Below are positions 1 to 8,278 of a DNA stretch of 37,422 bases, piece by piece. Source of the stretch: CAZEMR01 sp964513465 (GTDB taxonomy: Bacteria; Bacteroidota; Ignavibacteria; Kapaibacteriales; UBA2268); NCBI GenBank assembly GCA_964513465.1, contig CAZEMR010000027.1, positions 1 to 37,422 of the forward strand. Reading direction: 5' to 3'. The notes under the pieces are model-generated. The model did no database searches, had not been told where the DNA came from, and saw only the letters and a program-made list of their open reading frames with translations. Each line of letters opens with the position of its first letter. The first letter of the stretch is position 1. The translations under genes and the position numbers were made by a program.

Positions 1-2
1 CC

Positions 3-1151
3 TATACCGCTGTTTCGGAGAATAAATTGAAAATATACCCTGCCTATATCGATTCCTTCACTCCGTCAGTCAGCTATTCCGGTCTGTTACTTACGGTTTA
101 TGGCGGGCTTTTTCCGATTGATACGACTATGAAGATATTCTTCGGCGATACGGAAGCGAAAATCGTTGCCCGATCTCACGATTCGGCCAAAGTAATTGTG
201 CCCGAGCTGCCCGAAGGCGCATATAAAATCCATCTGACAGCGCAGCACGACGACGCTGCCTCCGGGGATGAATTCATAGTAAGGGATTTCTCTGCCGATT
301 CGTTTTATCCGCTGGCAGGGCCGCCCGAAACGCGACTTAGTATTTATACAACGGACCTGGTGGCGGACACGTCTCTCAGGGTATATTTCCATTTTGCAGG
401 ACATCAGACCGAAGCCGAAGTAATCTCGGCATGTGCGGATTCGATCGTTGTCGGGGTGCCCGACGCAAAACCAAGTGTAAGATATGAAATTCATGTCAAA
501 TCCGGAAATTCCGTTAAACCATGCCGTTCGAATGAAACATTCAGGATATTGAATCCACCTCCGAACTCCGAATTCGGCGCTTATAATAATGCGGAACTGA
601 TTATCGAAAATATTCGCGGAGTTTTTGTCAGGACTATTCAGATCGACAAAAAATCCGGCGACAGCGAGACGAGCGACACAGAGGAAGTCTATGATTTTTC
701 GAGGCATTACAAAAATGACCTGCCGATGGACATCCGATTGGTGGCCGACGAAGAGTATGCAATGAAGACCGAAAACTTATATCAGTCTCCCGAGCGTTAC
801 GCGACTTCGATCAATGTCGAATATGAAAGAAGAAAACACAACATGGAAATGATTTACGTTAAATTCAAATATTCGAAGATCGATTTTTGTGAAAATAACG
901 AAGCCGATCAGTACAAAAGGTATAATCTGGAGGTATCACTCAAGAAAGTGCCGTTTATAATCGTCAATAATTCGAGTATCGAAATCGAGCTTACCGGCAC
1001 TTCGATTGCTCAATACGCCGATAAAATATTCTATAAATACGAATACGGACGTTTCGACCAGCCGGCTACCTATACCACAGAAAAATACGAGCTGCACCAA
1101 TTGCTCGAGCCGGCGGCCAACACCCGCATATATATCAAGATTTATAAATAA
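3..1151 (+). CDS. IPT/TIG-domain protein, 5' end cut by window edge
   Basis: The reading frame is open to the left edge (codons for Tyr-Thr-Ala-Val-Ser-Glu-Asn-Lys precede the TTG at 27), so the real start probably lies outside the window and 27 is not a convincing start. Two IPT/TIG immunoglobulin-like domains are visible, counted from the codon at 27: about residues 7-87 (SFTPSVSYSG, then IFFGDTEAKIV) and about 88-175. A C-terminal region of about 130 residues follows that resembles the C-terminus of the next gene (SIEIELTG near the end, final IYIKIYK). IPT/TIG domains are common in cell-surface proteins of this bacterial group; the specific role is unknown. The gene ends 12 bp before the next start, so the two are probably co-transcribed. 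Confidence 0.75.
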   Translation, partial: YTAVSENKLKIYPAYIDSFTPSVSYSGLLLTVYGGLFPIDTTMKIFFGDTEAKIVARSHDSAKVIVPELPEGAYKIHLTAQHDDAASGDEFIVRDFSADSFYPLAGPPETRLSIYTTDLVADTSLRVYFHFAGHQTEAEVISACADSIVVGVPDAKPSVRYEIHVKSGNSVKPCRSNETFRILNPPPNSEFGAYNNAELIIENIRGVFVRTIQIDKKSGDSETSDTEEVYDFSRHYKNDLPMDIRLVADEEYAMKTENLYQSPERYATSINVEYERRKHNMEMIYVKFKYSKIDFCENNEADQYKRYNLEVSLKKVPFIIVNNSSIEIELTGTSIAQYADKIFYKYEYGRFDQPATYTTEKYELHQLLEPAANTRIYIKIYK

Positions 1152-1163
1152 TCAGGTGAATCT

Positions 1164-1778
1164 ATGAAATATATGATGATTATATTAATACTGGCGGCGG
1201 CAGTCGTCTCAGTCCGCGCCCAATCCGACGAGATGAATAATTTCGAGATCACCTTTTCGGATATTCATGTGATAATGTCTAATCATCATCATGTAAATAA
1301 TGCGGGAGAGATGCAGGATTTGGCTATCAAATCCGAGCGTTTTAATTTTGGCAACACATTGCTTTGCGAGGGAGCCCACGCCGAAGCTTCCGGCCCGGAT
1401 GAAACTATAATATACGAATATTCGGATCAGAATAACTTCGATACCCTGCGCTACAAAGCGCTGCCCGCAGAAAATAAGCTGGAATATCTCGAGCTGAATG
1501 CCAAATTGGTGCGCAAGGTCGATGACTGGGATTATTCCTGGGAGCGCAGCCTCAGGCTGGAGGACGTCCCATGCAGCATATCCGGCGATGCAATAGAAAT
1601 CGAGCTTTCGGGCGATGAAATCACTCGCTTCCTGAAATCAATCAGATATTATGAGGGCAGAGGCGGCATAACGTACGGCGGATATTCTTCGAATGCTATA
1701 AGGCATAGCTATCAGCAATTTTTGGATTTACCCGATCAGCGGCCCGATGCGCAGATGGTGATCCGGATATATAAATAA
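1164..1778 (+). CDS. Secreted protein of unknown function, paralogous C-terminus with upstream gene
   Basis: A 204-residue protein with a clear signal peptide (MKYMMIILILAAAVVSVRAQ, cleavage likely after the Ala-Gln). The ATG at 1164 has an AGGTGA ribosome site at about 1154-1159. The mature part has no family I recognise. Its last ~70 residues align by eye with those of the preceding gene: AIEIELSG matches SIEIELTG, and both proteins end in I-[KR]-IYK. It lies 12 bp downstream of the TIG protein in the same direction, which suggests a two-gene unit of envelope proteins derived in part from a common ancestor. No function can be assigned. Confidence 0.7.
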   Translation: MKYMMIILILAAAVVSVRAQSDEMNNFEITFSDIHVIMSNHHHVNNAGEMQDLAIKSERFNFGNTLLCEGAHAEASGPDETIIYEYSDQNNFDTLRYKALPAENKLEYLELNAKLVRKVDDWDYSWERSLRLEDVPCSISGDAIEIELSGDEITRFLKSIRYYEGRGGITYGGYSSNAIRHSYQQFLDLPDQRPDAQMVIRIYK

Positions 1779-1828
1779 TAGGCAGCGCTAAAAGAATTAA
1801 ATACTATAATATAAAAAAGCCCGGAGCT

Positions 1829-1928
1829 NNNNNNNNNNNNNNNNNNNNNNNNNNNNNNNNNNNNNNNNNNNNNNNNNNNNNNNNNNNNNNNNNNNNNNNN
1901 NNNNNNNNNNNNNNNNNNNNNNNNNNNN
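1829..1928. other. Scaffold gap of 100 N
   Basis: Exactly 100 N, a usual placeholder for a gap of unknown size. The 18 bases to its left (1811-1828) are identical to the 18 bases to its right (1929-1946), and both belong to a terminator sequence that occurs again at 2661. The contigs therefore broke in a repeat, and the true gap may be zero or negative. Confidence 0.97.
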
Positions 1929-1969
1929 ATAAAAAAGCCCGGAGCTGGTGTGCCCCGGGCTGTATGTAT
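1929..1969 (-). terminator. Rho-independent terminator of the hepT/mntA operon (copy A of 41-bp repeat)
   Basis: On the minus strand a 7-bp stem AGCCCGG/CCGGGCT (1955-1961 pairing with 1936-1942, 12-nt loop) is followed by six T. It lies just past the hepT stop at 1984. The 41 bp are identical to 2661-2701, and the first 18 bp also occur at 1811-1828 left of the gap. Confidence 0.8.
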
Positions 1970-1983
1970 TAAAAAAATTGCTG

Positions 1984-2328
1984 TCAATTGTCTTCATAAT
2001 GGTCGATTAAACTATGGATTTTTTCTTTAAGCGCAGGGATTTTGTTTCGGACGACATCCCACACAATTGCATAATCAATTCCAAAATAATCATGGATCAA
2101 TCTGTCTCTCATTCGGGCCATATTGCGCCATTCTATATCGGGATGGCTTTGTTTGAAATCATCGGGAATTTTCTTTGATGCTTCGCCGATAATTTCAATG
2201 CTGCGCACAAAAGCCCTTTTAAGAGTTTCATTTTCCATGAAATCTTCTTCGGTCAATGAGGAATGTTTAATCAGAAAATCAATCTCATCAAATATATGTT
2301 GCAGCAGCGATTTAACTGATGTGTACAT
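1984..2328 (-). CDS. hepT: HepT-like HEPN-domain toxin (DUF86 family)
   Basis: A 114-residue HEPN-fold protein of the HepT/DUF86 family. The diagnostic RX4HXY motif is present as RDRLIHDY, with Arg74, His79 and Tyr81. In characterised MntA-HepT pairs the HEPN protein is a ribonuclease toxin and the partner nucleotidyltransferase neutralises it by adding AMP to the motif tyrosine. The gene starts inside the end of the upstream mntA-like gene (17-bp overlap), as is typical for this pair, and GGAAAG lies upstream of its ATG. A terminator follows at 1929-1969. The family assignment is firm; the toxin activity is inferred from the family. Confidence 0.88.
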   Translation of the reverse strand: MYTSVKSLLQHIFDEIDFLIKHSSLTEEDFMENETLKRAFVRSIEIIGEASKKIPDDFKQSHPDIEWRNMARMRDRLIHDYFGIDYAIVWDVVRNKIPALKEKIHSLIDHYEDN

Positions 2329-2614
2329 CTATCATTTCTTTCCGGATTTGATCCAAAATGAATTTCTTCAAAGATTCTTTGGTAATAAGCTCAACTTTAT
2401 TACCGAATATGTCTTCCAGCAAATCATAGAGGGCCATAAAATTATCAAACTTTTTTTTCGAAGGGTCGAATTCAACCAGCAGATCTATATCGCTCGCGGC
2501 ATTTTGCAGTCCTTTGGCATATGATCCAAACAGCGACAGCTTTCTGACGCCAAGCGACAGAATTTTATCCCGGTTTGATTCGAGCAATCGTATTATTTGT
2601 TCTCTGCTGTGCAT
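2312..2614 (-). CDS. mntA: MntA-like minimal nucleotidyltransferase antitoxin
   Basis: A 100-residue minimal nucleotidyltransferase of the polymerase-beta superfamily. The GSX10DXD signature is present: Gly30-Ser31, then Asp42-Ile-Asp44. The third carboxylate position appears to be Glu75 (KVELIT) where Asp is common. The family role is AMPylation of the HepT toxin tyrosine, giving antitoxin function. It is the first gene of a two-gene minus-strand operon and overlaps hepT by 17 bp. No good Shine-Dalgarno precedes the ATG. The 46-bp gap to the next terminator repeat is AT-rich and may hold its promoter. Confidence 0.88.
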   Translation of the reverse strand: MHSREQIIRLLESNRDKILSLGVRKLSLFGSYAKGLQNAASDIDLLVEFDPSKKKFDNFMALYDLLEDIFGNKVELITKESLKKFILDQIRKEMIDVHIS

Positions 2615-2660
2615 ATTTACATCATAAATATATTAATCAAATATAATCAACCGGGGGTAA

Positions 2661-2701
2661 ATAAAAAAGCCCGGAGCTGGTGTGCCCCGGGCTGTATGTA
2701 T
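2661..2701 (-). terminator. Rho-independent terminator of the glutamate dehydrogenase gene (copy B of 41-bp repeat)
   Basis: Identical over 41 bp to 1929-1969: a 7-bp GC stem with a 12-nt loop, followed by six T on the minus strand. It begins about 20 bp beyond the stop of the dehydrogenase gene at 2720. Confidence 0.82.
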
Positions 2702-2719
2702 GATATATATATCAATCGA

Positions 2720-4006
2720 TTATATCCAGCCGCGCATTTTGCATGCTTCGGCAACGCGCGATACGGAGATCATGTAGGCTGCGTCGCGCATGTAAACGTT
2801 GCGCGAGCGTGCCAGTTCGCTTACTGCATAGTATGCGTCTGTCATCTTGGTGTCGAGCTTGCTGAGCACTTCTTCTTTGGGCCAGTAGTAGTTCATGTTG
2901 CACTGTACCTGCTCGAAGTATGAGCAAGTTACGCCGCCAGCGTTTGCCAGGAAGTCGGGAATCATCCAGATGCCTTTTTCTTTGATGATTTCGTCGGCTT
3001 CGGGAGTGGTCGGGCCGTTGGCGCCTTCGGCGATGGCTTTTACGCGGGCGCTTATGCGCGGTGCGGTTTCGGCGTTGATCTGGTTTTCGAGGGCTGCGGG
3101 CACAAGGATGTCCACATCCTGCTCGATCCATGCGTCGCCGGAGAGCACTTCGTATCCGAATTCTTTAGCTTTTTCCTGGTCGATTTCGCCGAAGCGGTTG
3201 GTGATCTCGAGCAGTTGCTGGAGGTCGAACCCGTCTTTGCGGCGATAGGTGTATGATTTCTGCTGTTTATTGTCCCAGCAGGATACGCATACTGGCTTGC
3301 CGCCATACTGCTGATAAAGCTGGATAGCGAACTGCGAGACGTTGCCGAATCCCTGGAATGCGGCAGTGGTCTTGCTGATGTCCATATCCATTTCTTTGAG
3401 CGCTTCGCGCAGAGTATATATAACGCCATAGCCGGTGGCTTCGGTTCTGCCGAGCGATCCGCCCATGCCGAGGGGTTTGCCTGTAATAAAGCCGGGATAT
3501 TTGCCGCCGGTGAGTTTTTCGTATTCGTCGAGCATCCAGAGCATGTGCTGGCCGGTGGTCATCACATCGGGAGCGGGAACGTCCTGGATGGGGCCGACGT
3601 TTTTCACTAGCTGGCGAACCCAACCGCGGCAGAGCGCTTCCTGTTCTCTCATCGAAAGGTTATGCGGATCGCAGATAACGCCGCCTTTGCCACCGCCAAG
3701 GGGGATATCGACCACTGCGGTCTTCCATGTCATCCACATGGAAAGCGCGCGGACTGTGTCGATGGTCTCCTGTGGATGGAAGCGGATGCCGCCCTTGCAG
3801 GGGCCGCGTGAGTCGTTGTGCTGAACTCTGAATCCACGAAATACTTTATAGCTTCCGTCATCCATTCTAATTGGAATGTTGAAATGATACTCGCGATCAG
3901 GGACGCGGAGAAAGTCTCTTGTTGCCTGATCCAGACCTAATTGTTCCGCAACAGAATCAAACTGCTGTTGCGCCATTTTGTACGGATTGAATGATCCTAC
4001 TGCCAT
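2720..4006 (-). CDS. gdhA: Glutamate dehydrogenase (Glu/Leu/Phe/Val dehydrogenase family)
   Basis: A 428-residue NAD(P)-dependent amino-acid dehydrogenase that interconverts glutamate with 2-oxoglutarate and ammonia in the cytoplasm. Visible active-site elements are Lys71 in GPCKGGIRFHP, Lys95 in WKTAVV, the catalytic Lys107 in IPLGGGKGG, and Asp147 in PAPDVMT. The Rossmann dinucleotide loop is GFGNVS at 219-224. The length and full complement of lysines fit hexameric glutamate dehydrogenases; preference for another amino acid is possible but less likely. The ATG at 4006 has a strong GAGGAAG site directly upstream. It is probably monocistronic, with its terminator at 2661-2701 and a 309-bp divergent spacer upstream. 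Confidence 0.9.
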   Translation of the reverse strand: MAVGSFNPYKMAQQQFDSVAEQLGLDQATRDFLRVPDREYHFNIPIRMDDGSYKVFRGFRVQHNDSRGPCKGGIRFHPQETIDTVRALSMWMTWKTAVVDIPLGGGKGGVICDPHNLSMREQEALCRGWVRQLVKNVGPIQDVPAPDVMTTGQHMLWMLDEYEKLTGGKYPGFITGKPLGMGGSLGRTEATGYGVIYTLREALKEMDMDISKTTAAFQGFGNVSQFAIQLYQQYGGKPVCVSCWDNKQQKSYTYRRKDGFDLQQLLEITNRFGEIDQEKAKEFGYEVLSGDAWIEQDVDILVPAALENQINAETAPRISARVKAIAEGANGPTTPEADEIIKEKGIWMIPDFLANAGGVTCSYFEQVQCNMNYYWPKEEVLSKLDTKMTDAYYAVSELARSRNVYMRDAAYMISVSRVAEACKMRGWI

Positions 4007-4315
4007 ATCTTCCTCACAAATGAAATATTAATTTTAAAGGGCCTTAAACGCGCCTCAAAAAAAAGACTTAATTAAATGTTGTAAAAAACATAGTAAGCAA
4101 TTTACAAAATTCTAATATAATGCAATACTTAAATCGCAAATTTTTCATAAATTTTTTACGAATCCGATTCAACATGTGGGTTTTTCATTCGTAAATATTT
4201 ATTATTCCGTATCTTGAAAAAACTTGCTGTGTTTTTTGAATTATTTTCAAAAACATTTTATCTTATTGTATCACTTTGATACGTATATTTTGAAAAATAG
4301 TTACATTACTTCCCT
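4007..4315. promoter_or_regulatory. Divergent intergenic region between gdhA and the PEP/pyruvate-binding protein
   Basis: 309 bp of very AT-rich DNA with no credible reading frame. By position it must hold the promoters of both flanking genes. TATAAT occurs at about 4116-4121 but without a well-placed -35 element, and a small inverted repeat (GTATC-5-GATAC) lies at 4268-4282. No individual site can be assigned with confidence. Confidence 0.4.
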
Positions 4316-7300
4316 ATGGAAAAAAAAGAAAATATGGATATATTTATCAAAGCGCTCGAGGAAAGAGCCAAGGAACTCAATTGCCTTTATCGTATCGAAG
4401 AGCTTCTCAACGACCAGGAGCTTTCTATTCCAGAAATCGCAAGCGGAGTGCTCGAAGCAATTCCGCCCGGATGGCAGTATCCGGATTTCTGTCATGCGCG
4501 GCTTGTTATCAACAACGAAGAATTCACTAACGAGGTTTTTTTCGAAACCCCCTGGGTACAGCGCGCCGAAATCGCGGTGCAGGACACCCCGGTGGGCTAT
4601 CTCGAGGTCTACTACACCGAGGAAATGCCCGACGCAGACGAGGGGCCCTTCCTCAAGGAAGAACGCAAACTGATCAATACGATTGCAGACCGAATAAGCC
4701 ATTTTATACTGCATCAGAATCTGAAAAAAGTTTTTCACGAATGGCAGACCAAAAAGGATCAGCTCGAGGGCCGGCCGCGTCCGGAATGGAGCGTTATACT
4801 CGACATGCTGCATTCGACCGATCCGCATTTGTTTTCGATTATCTCGCGCAAAATGGCCAATAATTTATTCTGCAGGGGGATTCTCGAATCGACGGAATTA
4901 TTTAAAAAAATGGGCAATATCGACGATATGGCCACCATCACCGAGATCAACCGCCCATCGAAAAAGAATCTGCGAGAGAATACTTACGACCTTGGGCGCG
5001 AGATTTTCGAAACTGCCTCGGATTATCTGAGCGACAGCGAGATGCTATCGCTTATCCAGAAATGGATTCATGAGGAAAAATCTCATTTCCTCGTAAAAGC
5101 GCTGGCCAATCTGAATACACCGCTGACCGAAATTGCCGACGCCATTCGCCGCTATTATCATATCAATCCCGGCCCGCAGGAGCAGTCCTCGCCCGTGGGC
5201 AAGGGCATCCGGGTGGCGCTGATCCGCCGCTTTCTGACCGACCAGCTTCAGTATATAAATATTGCTAAGAATTATTCCAGCGTCAGCGATTTCTACGATC
5301 TGCTGCAGAAAATGATATTCCCCGCCGAAAGCCACGGCAAGCTCGGCGGCAAAAGCGCGGGGCTGTTCCTTGCTAAAAAAATTCTCGAAAAAAACCCGGA
5401 AAATGCCGAATTGCTCGCCGGGGTAAAAACCCCGAAGACTTGGTATATTACATCCGACGGCACGATCAATTTTATTTATTATAATAATCTGGAAGATGTG
5501 GTCGAGCAGAAATACAAGCCGATCGACGAAATCCGCCAGGAGTATCCCCATATAATTCAGGCATTTAAGAATTCGAATTTTCCGCCCGAAATTATCAATG
5601 GCCTGTCGCGCGCGCTGGACGACTTCGGAGATAAACCAATTATTGTACGCAGCTCGAGCCTCTTGGAAGACCGCATGGGATCGGCGTTTGCCGGAAAATA
5701 CAAGAGCCTATTTCTGGCGAATCAGGGCACTAAGGAGCAGCGGCTCGAAGAGCTGACCGACGCCATCGCCGAGGTGTATGCTTCTACTTTCGGTCCCGAT
5801 CCGGTGGGCTATCGTATCGAGCGCGGGTTGCTTGATTTCCACGAGGAAATGGGCATAATGATCCAGGAAGTTGTGGGCAAAAAGGTCGGCAAATACTATC
5901 TGCCGGCATTCGCAGGGGTGGCGTTCAGCAATAACGAATTCCGGTGGTCGCCGCGCATACGGCGCGAGGACGGCCTTATTCGTATGGTGCCGGGCCTGGG
6001 CACCCGCGCTGTCGATCGGGTTGCCGATGATTACCCTATACTTATCGCCCCCGGCCAGCCCGACCTTCGGGTCAATCTTACGTTCCTGGAGCAGGTCAAT
6101 TATTCGCCGAAATATGTGGATGTGATCAATCTCGAGACCAATACATTCGAAACTATCCATCTGGACAAATTAGTCAAAGAAGTAGGCAATCATTTCCCGA
6201 TGATTAATGATGTGTTTTCCATTCGCGAAGAGACTCATTTGCGCAAACCTGTCGGACTGGGGATCGACACCAAAAAGCACGACGTTATTCCCACATTCGA
6301 AAATCTGATCTCCAATACCCGCTTCGTGGATCAGGTGCATGTAATCCTGCGTGATCTGCGCGAAACGCTGGACTCCCCCGTAGATATCGAATTCGCCTGC
6401 GACGGCGATAACCTCTACCTGTTGCAATGCCGCCCGCAAAGCTCGACTTCGGAGAATATTTCGGCAATCATCCCCAAGGATATCGATCCGGACAAGGTGC
6501 TGTTCTCTGCCAGCCGATTCGTATCCAACGGCAAGGTGCCCGATGTGCATTACATTGTTTATATCGATCCCGAGGCATACGCCGCGATGGACGACCTCGA
6601 CGACCTGAAGCAGGTTGGCAAAGTGGTTGGCAGGCTCAACAAAATGCTGCCCAAAAAGAGCTTCATATTGATGGGCCCTGGGCGTTGGGGCAGCCGCGAC
6701 GACATCAGGCTCGGGGTGCGTGTTACCTATTCGGATATAAATAATACGTCAATGCTGATTGAAATCGCCCGCCAGAAGGGCAATTATATACCCGATCTTT
6801 CGTTCGGTACGCATTTTTTCCAGGATCTGGTCGAGGCTTCGATTCGTTATCTGCCGCTTTATCCCGACGACGAAGCCACGATTTTTAATTACGACTTTTT
6901 CCGCAATAGCGAGAATATCCTGACGCGCTTTTTGCCCAAATCCGGTAATCTGGAACACGTGGTTAAGGTAATCAATGTGCCGGAAGCAATGAACGGCCAG
7001 ATGCTTCGCATACTTATGAACGCAGACGACGACGAAGCAGTAGCGATATTCACAAACCCACAGTCAAAAGTGGTTTACACCGGCTCTATCCCAATGCGCA
7101 ATGCCCCGCAATCAGAGGAACCCGCCGAGTGGCGCACCCGTATCGCCGAATCGATTGCCGCAAGCGTCGATCCGGACGAATTCGGAGTAAAGGGCATATA
7201 TCTATACGGTACAACGATGAACCGTAGCGCCGGACCGAATTCGGATATCGACCTCCTGGTTCATTACACCGGCGAGGAATCCAGACGCCACCGCCTTGAG

Positions 7301-7495
7301 ATGTGGCTGCGCGGATGGAATAATTGTCTCGAAGAAATTAATTATCAGAAATACGGTATTCGCAAAGAGAATATAATTGATCCTTATTTCATTACGGACG
7401 AAGAACTTAAGAGCCAAAGATATTATGCTGGTTTAATCAAACCGGATTCGAAATCATCGCGAAAACTGAAATTAACCAAAAATGGCAGCAAATAA
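4316..7495 (+). CDS. GAF-like / PEP-synthase ATP-grasp / nucleotidyltransferase fusion protein
   Basis: A 1059-residue multidomain protein. Residues ~1-135 look like a GAF-type sensory domain (the ERAKELNCLYRIEELL start is common in sensor proteins). Residues ~340-710 are the N-terminal ATP-grasp nucleotide-binding domain of pyruvate phosphate dikinase/PEP synthase: LGGKSAGL near 342, VRSSSLLED near 444, LLQCRPQ near 705. Residues ~710-900 contain GRWGSRDD near 787. The phosphohistidine domain (no SHAA/CHAA-type loop) and the PEP-binding barrel are absent, so it cannot be a complete PEP synthase. Near the C-terminus, GTTMNRSAGPNSDIDLLV (Gly965, Asp977, Asp979) matches a polymerase-beta nucleotidyltransferase signature with Thr in place of Ser. 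This suggests a regulatory or nucleotidyl/phosphoryl-transfer role. The next gene starts 12 bp later. Confidence 0.8.
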   Translation: MEKKENMDIFIKALEERAKELNCLYRIEELLNDQELSIPEIASGVLEAIPPGWQYPDFCHARLVINNEEFTNEVFFETPWVQRAEIAVQDTPVGYLEVYYTEEMPDADEGPFLKEERKLINTIADRISHFILHQNLKKVFHEWQTKKDQLEGRPRPEWSVILDMLHSTDPHLFSIISRKMANNLFCRGILESTELFKKMGNIDDMATITEINRPSKKNLRENTYDLGREIFETASDYLSDSEMLSLIQKWIHEEKSHFLVKALANLNTPLTEIADAIRRYYHINPGPQEQSSPVGKGIRVALIRRFLTDQLQYINIAKNYSSVSDFYDLLQKMIFPAESHGKLGGKSAGLFLAKKILEKNPENAELLAGVKTPKTWYITSDGTINFIYYNNLEDVVEQKYKPIDEIRQEYPHIIQAFKNSNFPPEIINGLSRALDDFGDKPIIVRSSSLLEDRMGSAFAGKYKSLFLANQGTKEQRLEELTDAIAEVYASTFGPDPVGYRIERGLLDFHEEMGIMIQEVVGKKVGKYYLPAFAGVAFSNNEFRWSPRIRREDGLIRMVPGLGTRAVDRVADDYPILIAPGQPDLRVNLTFLEQVNYSPKYVDVINLETNTFETIHLDKLVKEVGNHFPMINDVFSIREETHLRKPVGLGIDTKKHDVIPTFENLISNTRFVDQVHVILRDLRETLDSPVDIEFACDGDNLYLLQCRPQSSTSENISAIIPKDIDPDKVLFSASRFVSNGKVPDVHYIVYIDPEAYAAMDDLDDLKQVGKVVGRLNKMLPKKSFILMGPGRWGSRDDIRLGVRVTYSDINNTSMLIEIARQKGNYIPDLSFGTHFFQDLVEASIRYLPLYPDDEATIFNYDFFRNSENILTRFLPKSGNLEHVVKVINVPEAMNGQMLRILMNADDDEAVAIFTNPQSKVVYTGSIPMRNAPQSEEPAEWRTRIAESIAASVDPDEFGVKGIYLYGTTMNRSAGPNSDIDLLVHYTGEESRRHRLEMWLRGWNNCLEEINYQKYGIRKENIIDPYFITDEELKSQRYYAGLIKPDSKSSRKLKLTKNGSK

Positions 7496-7507
7496 GATTG
7501 CACGCCG

Positions 7508-8278
7508 ATGAAGCTATTTATAGTAATCATAGCAGGTTTTCTGTGCTTTTCGCAGATTCATGCACAGCCGAATTCAATGCCCGACTACAAAGCCGGTGCA
7601 TTCATTAATTATTCTCTGAATCTGCATTCCGTTGGATTTTCGGAACTTCCGGGCGTGCCCAATTGCTGCAATCAATTCAACCACGGGCGCGGCTGGGATT
7701 TTTCTGTGGGCGGAATTTTCGAGAAACGCATATCGGATCGTTCAACTATATCTTTATCATTGGCTTACGAGCGCATCGATGCTGAGCTTTCGGAAATTGA
7801 GATTGCATGGATCAGCATCGACGACGAACTTGCCCGCGCAGAAATAAAGCACACGATCGATGCGAATTTCGCCTCAATCTCTCTGAGCAGCGCATATAAT
7901 CATAATATATTCAATGCTTTATGGCTATCAGGCGGCATGTCTGTGGCATTTTTGACAAACGCTTCATTTCGTCAGCAGGAAGAGCTTATACGCCCGGTCA
8001 ATCGGGGAACATTCGAAAACGGACGCCGCATTCGCAACGAGCGTGAAGGCGCAATCGGCCATTCGAGCAATCTACTGTTATTTATGGATTTAGGCGTTCA
8101 GTTCGAACTTCCGCTCAATCGCCGGGGTACTACTACAATATCGCCACGCCTGACGGCTTCCCTGCCGTTAAATTCCGCCATCTCGGGCGAAAAGTGGAAT
8201 ATATTCCGAATTCAGGCGGGCGTTTATATCAAATTTTCTACTTACGACGAAATCGACACCCCGTTAAGCCCAAGATAA
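7508..8278 (+). CDS. Probable outer-membrane beta-barrel protein
   Basis: A 256-residue protein with a signal peptide (MKLFIVIIAGFLCFSQIHAQ). The rest alternates hydrophobic and polar residues in strand-sized blocks separated by short turns (for example SISLSLAYERIDAEL, LLLFMDLGVQFELPL), as in small porin/OmpA-like barrels. It ends in KFSTYDEIDTPLSPR rather than a terminal aromatic residue, so barrel assembly is inferred. It starts 12 bp after the preceding gene and is probably co-transcribed. Its stop codon directly abuts that of the convergent gene, with no terminator in between. Function unknown. Confidence 0.6.
   Translation: MKLFIVIIAGFLCFSQIHAQPNSMPDYKAGAFINYSLNLHSVGFSELPGVPNCCNQFNHGRGWDFSVGGIFEKRISDRSTISLSLAYERIDAELSEIEIAWISIDDELARAEIKHTIDANFASISLSSAYNHNIFNALWLSGGMSVAFLTNASFRQQEELIRPVNRGTFENGRRIRNEREGAIGHSSNLLLFMDLGVQFELPLNRRGTTTISPRLTASLPLNSAISGEKWNIFRIQAGVYIKFSTYDEIDTPLSPR

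Noticed and set aside
1736..1997. Reading frames running through the N gap
   Set aside because: They consist largely of undetermined residues and exist only because N codons do not give stops.
4268..4282. Inverted repeat GTATC-5-GATAC before the PEP/pyruvate-binding gene as an operator
   Set aside because: 5-bp arms in AT-rich DNA are expected by chance, and no regulator gene is adjacent.
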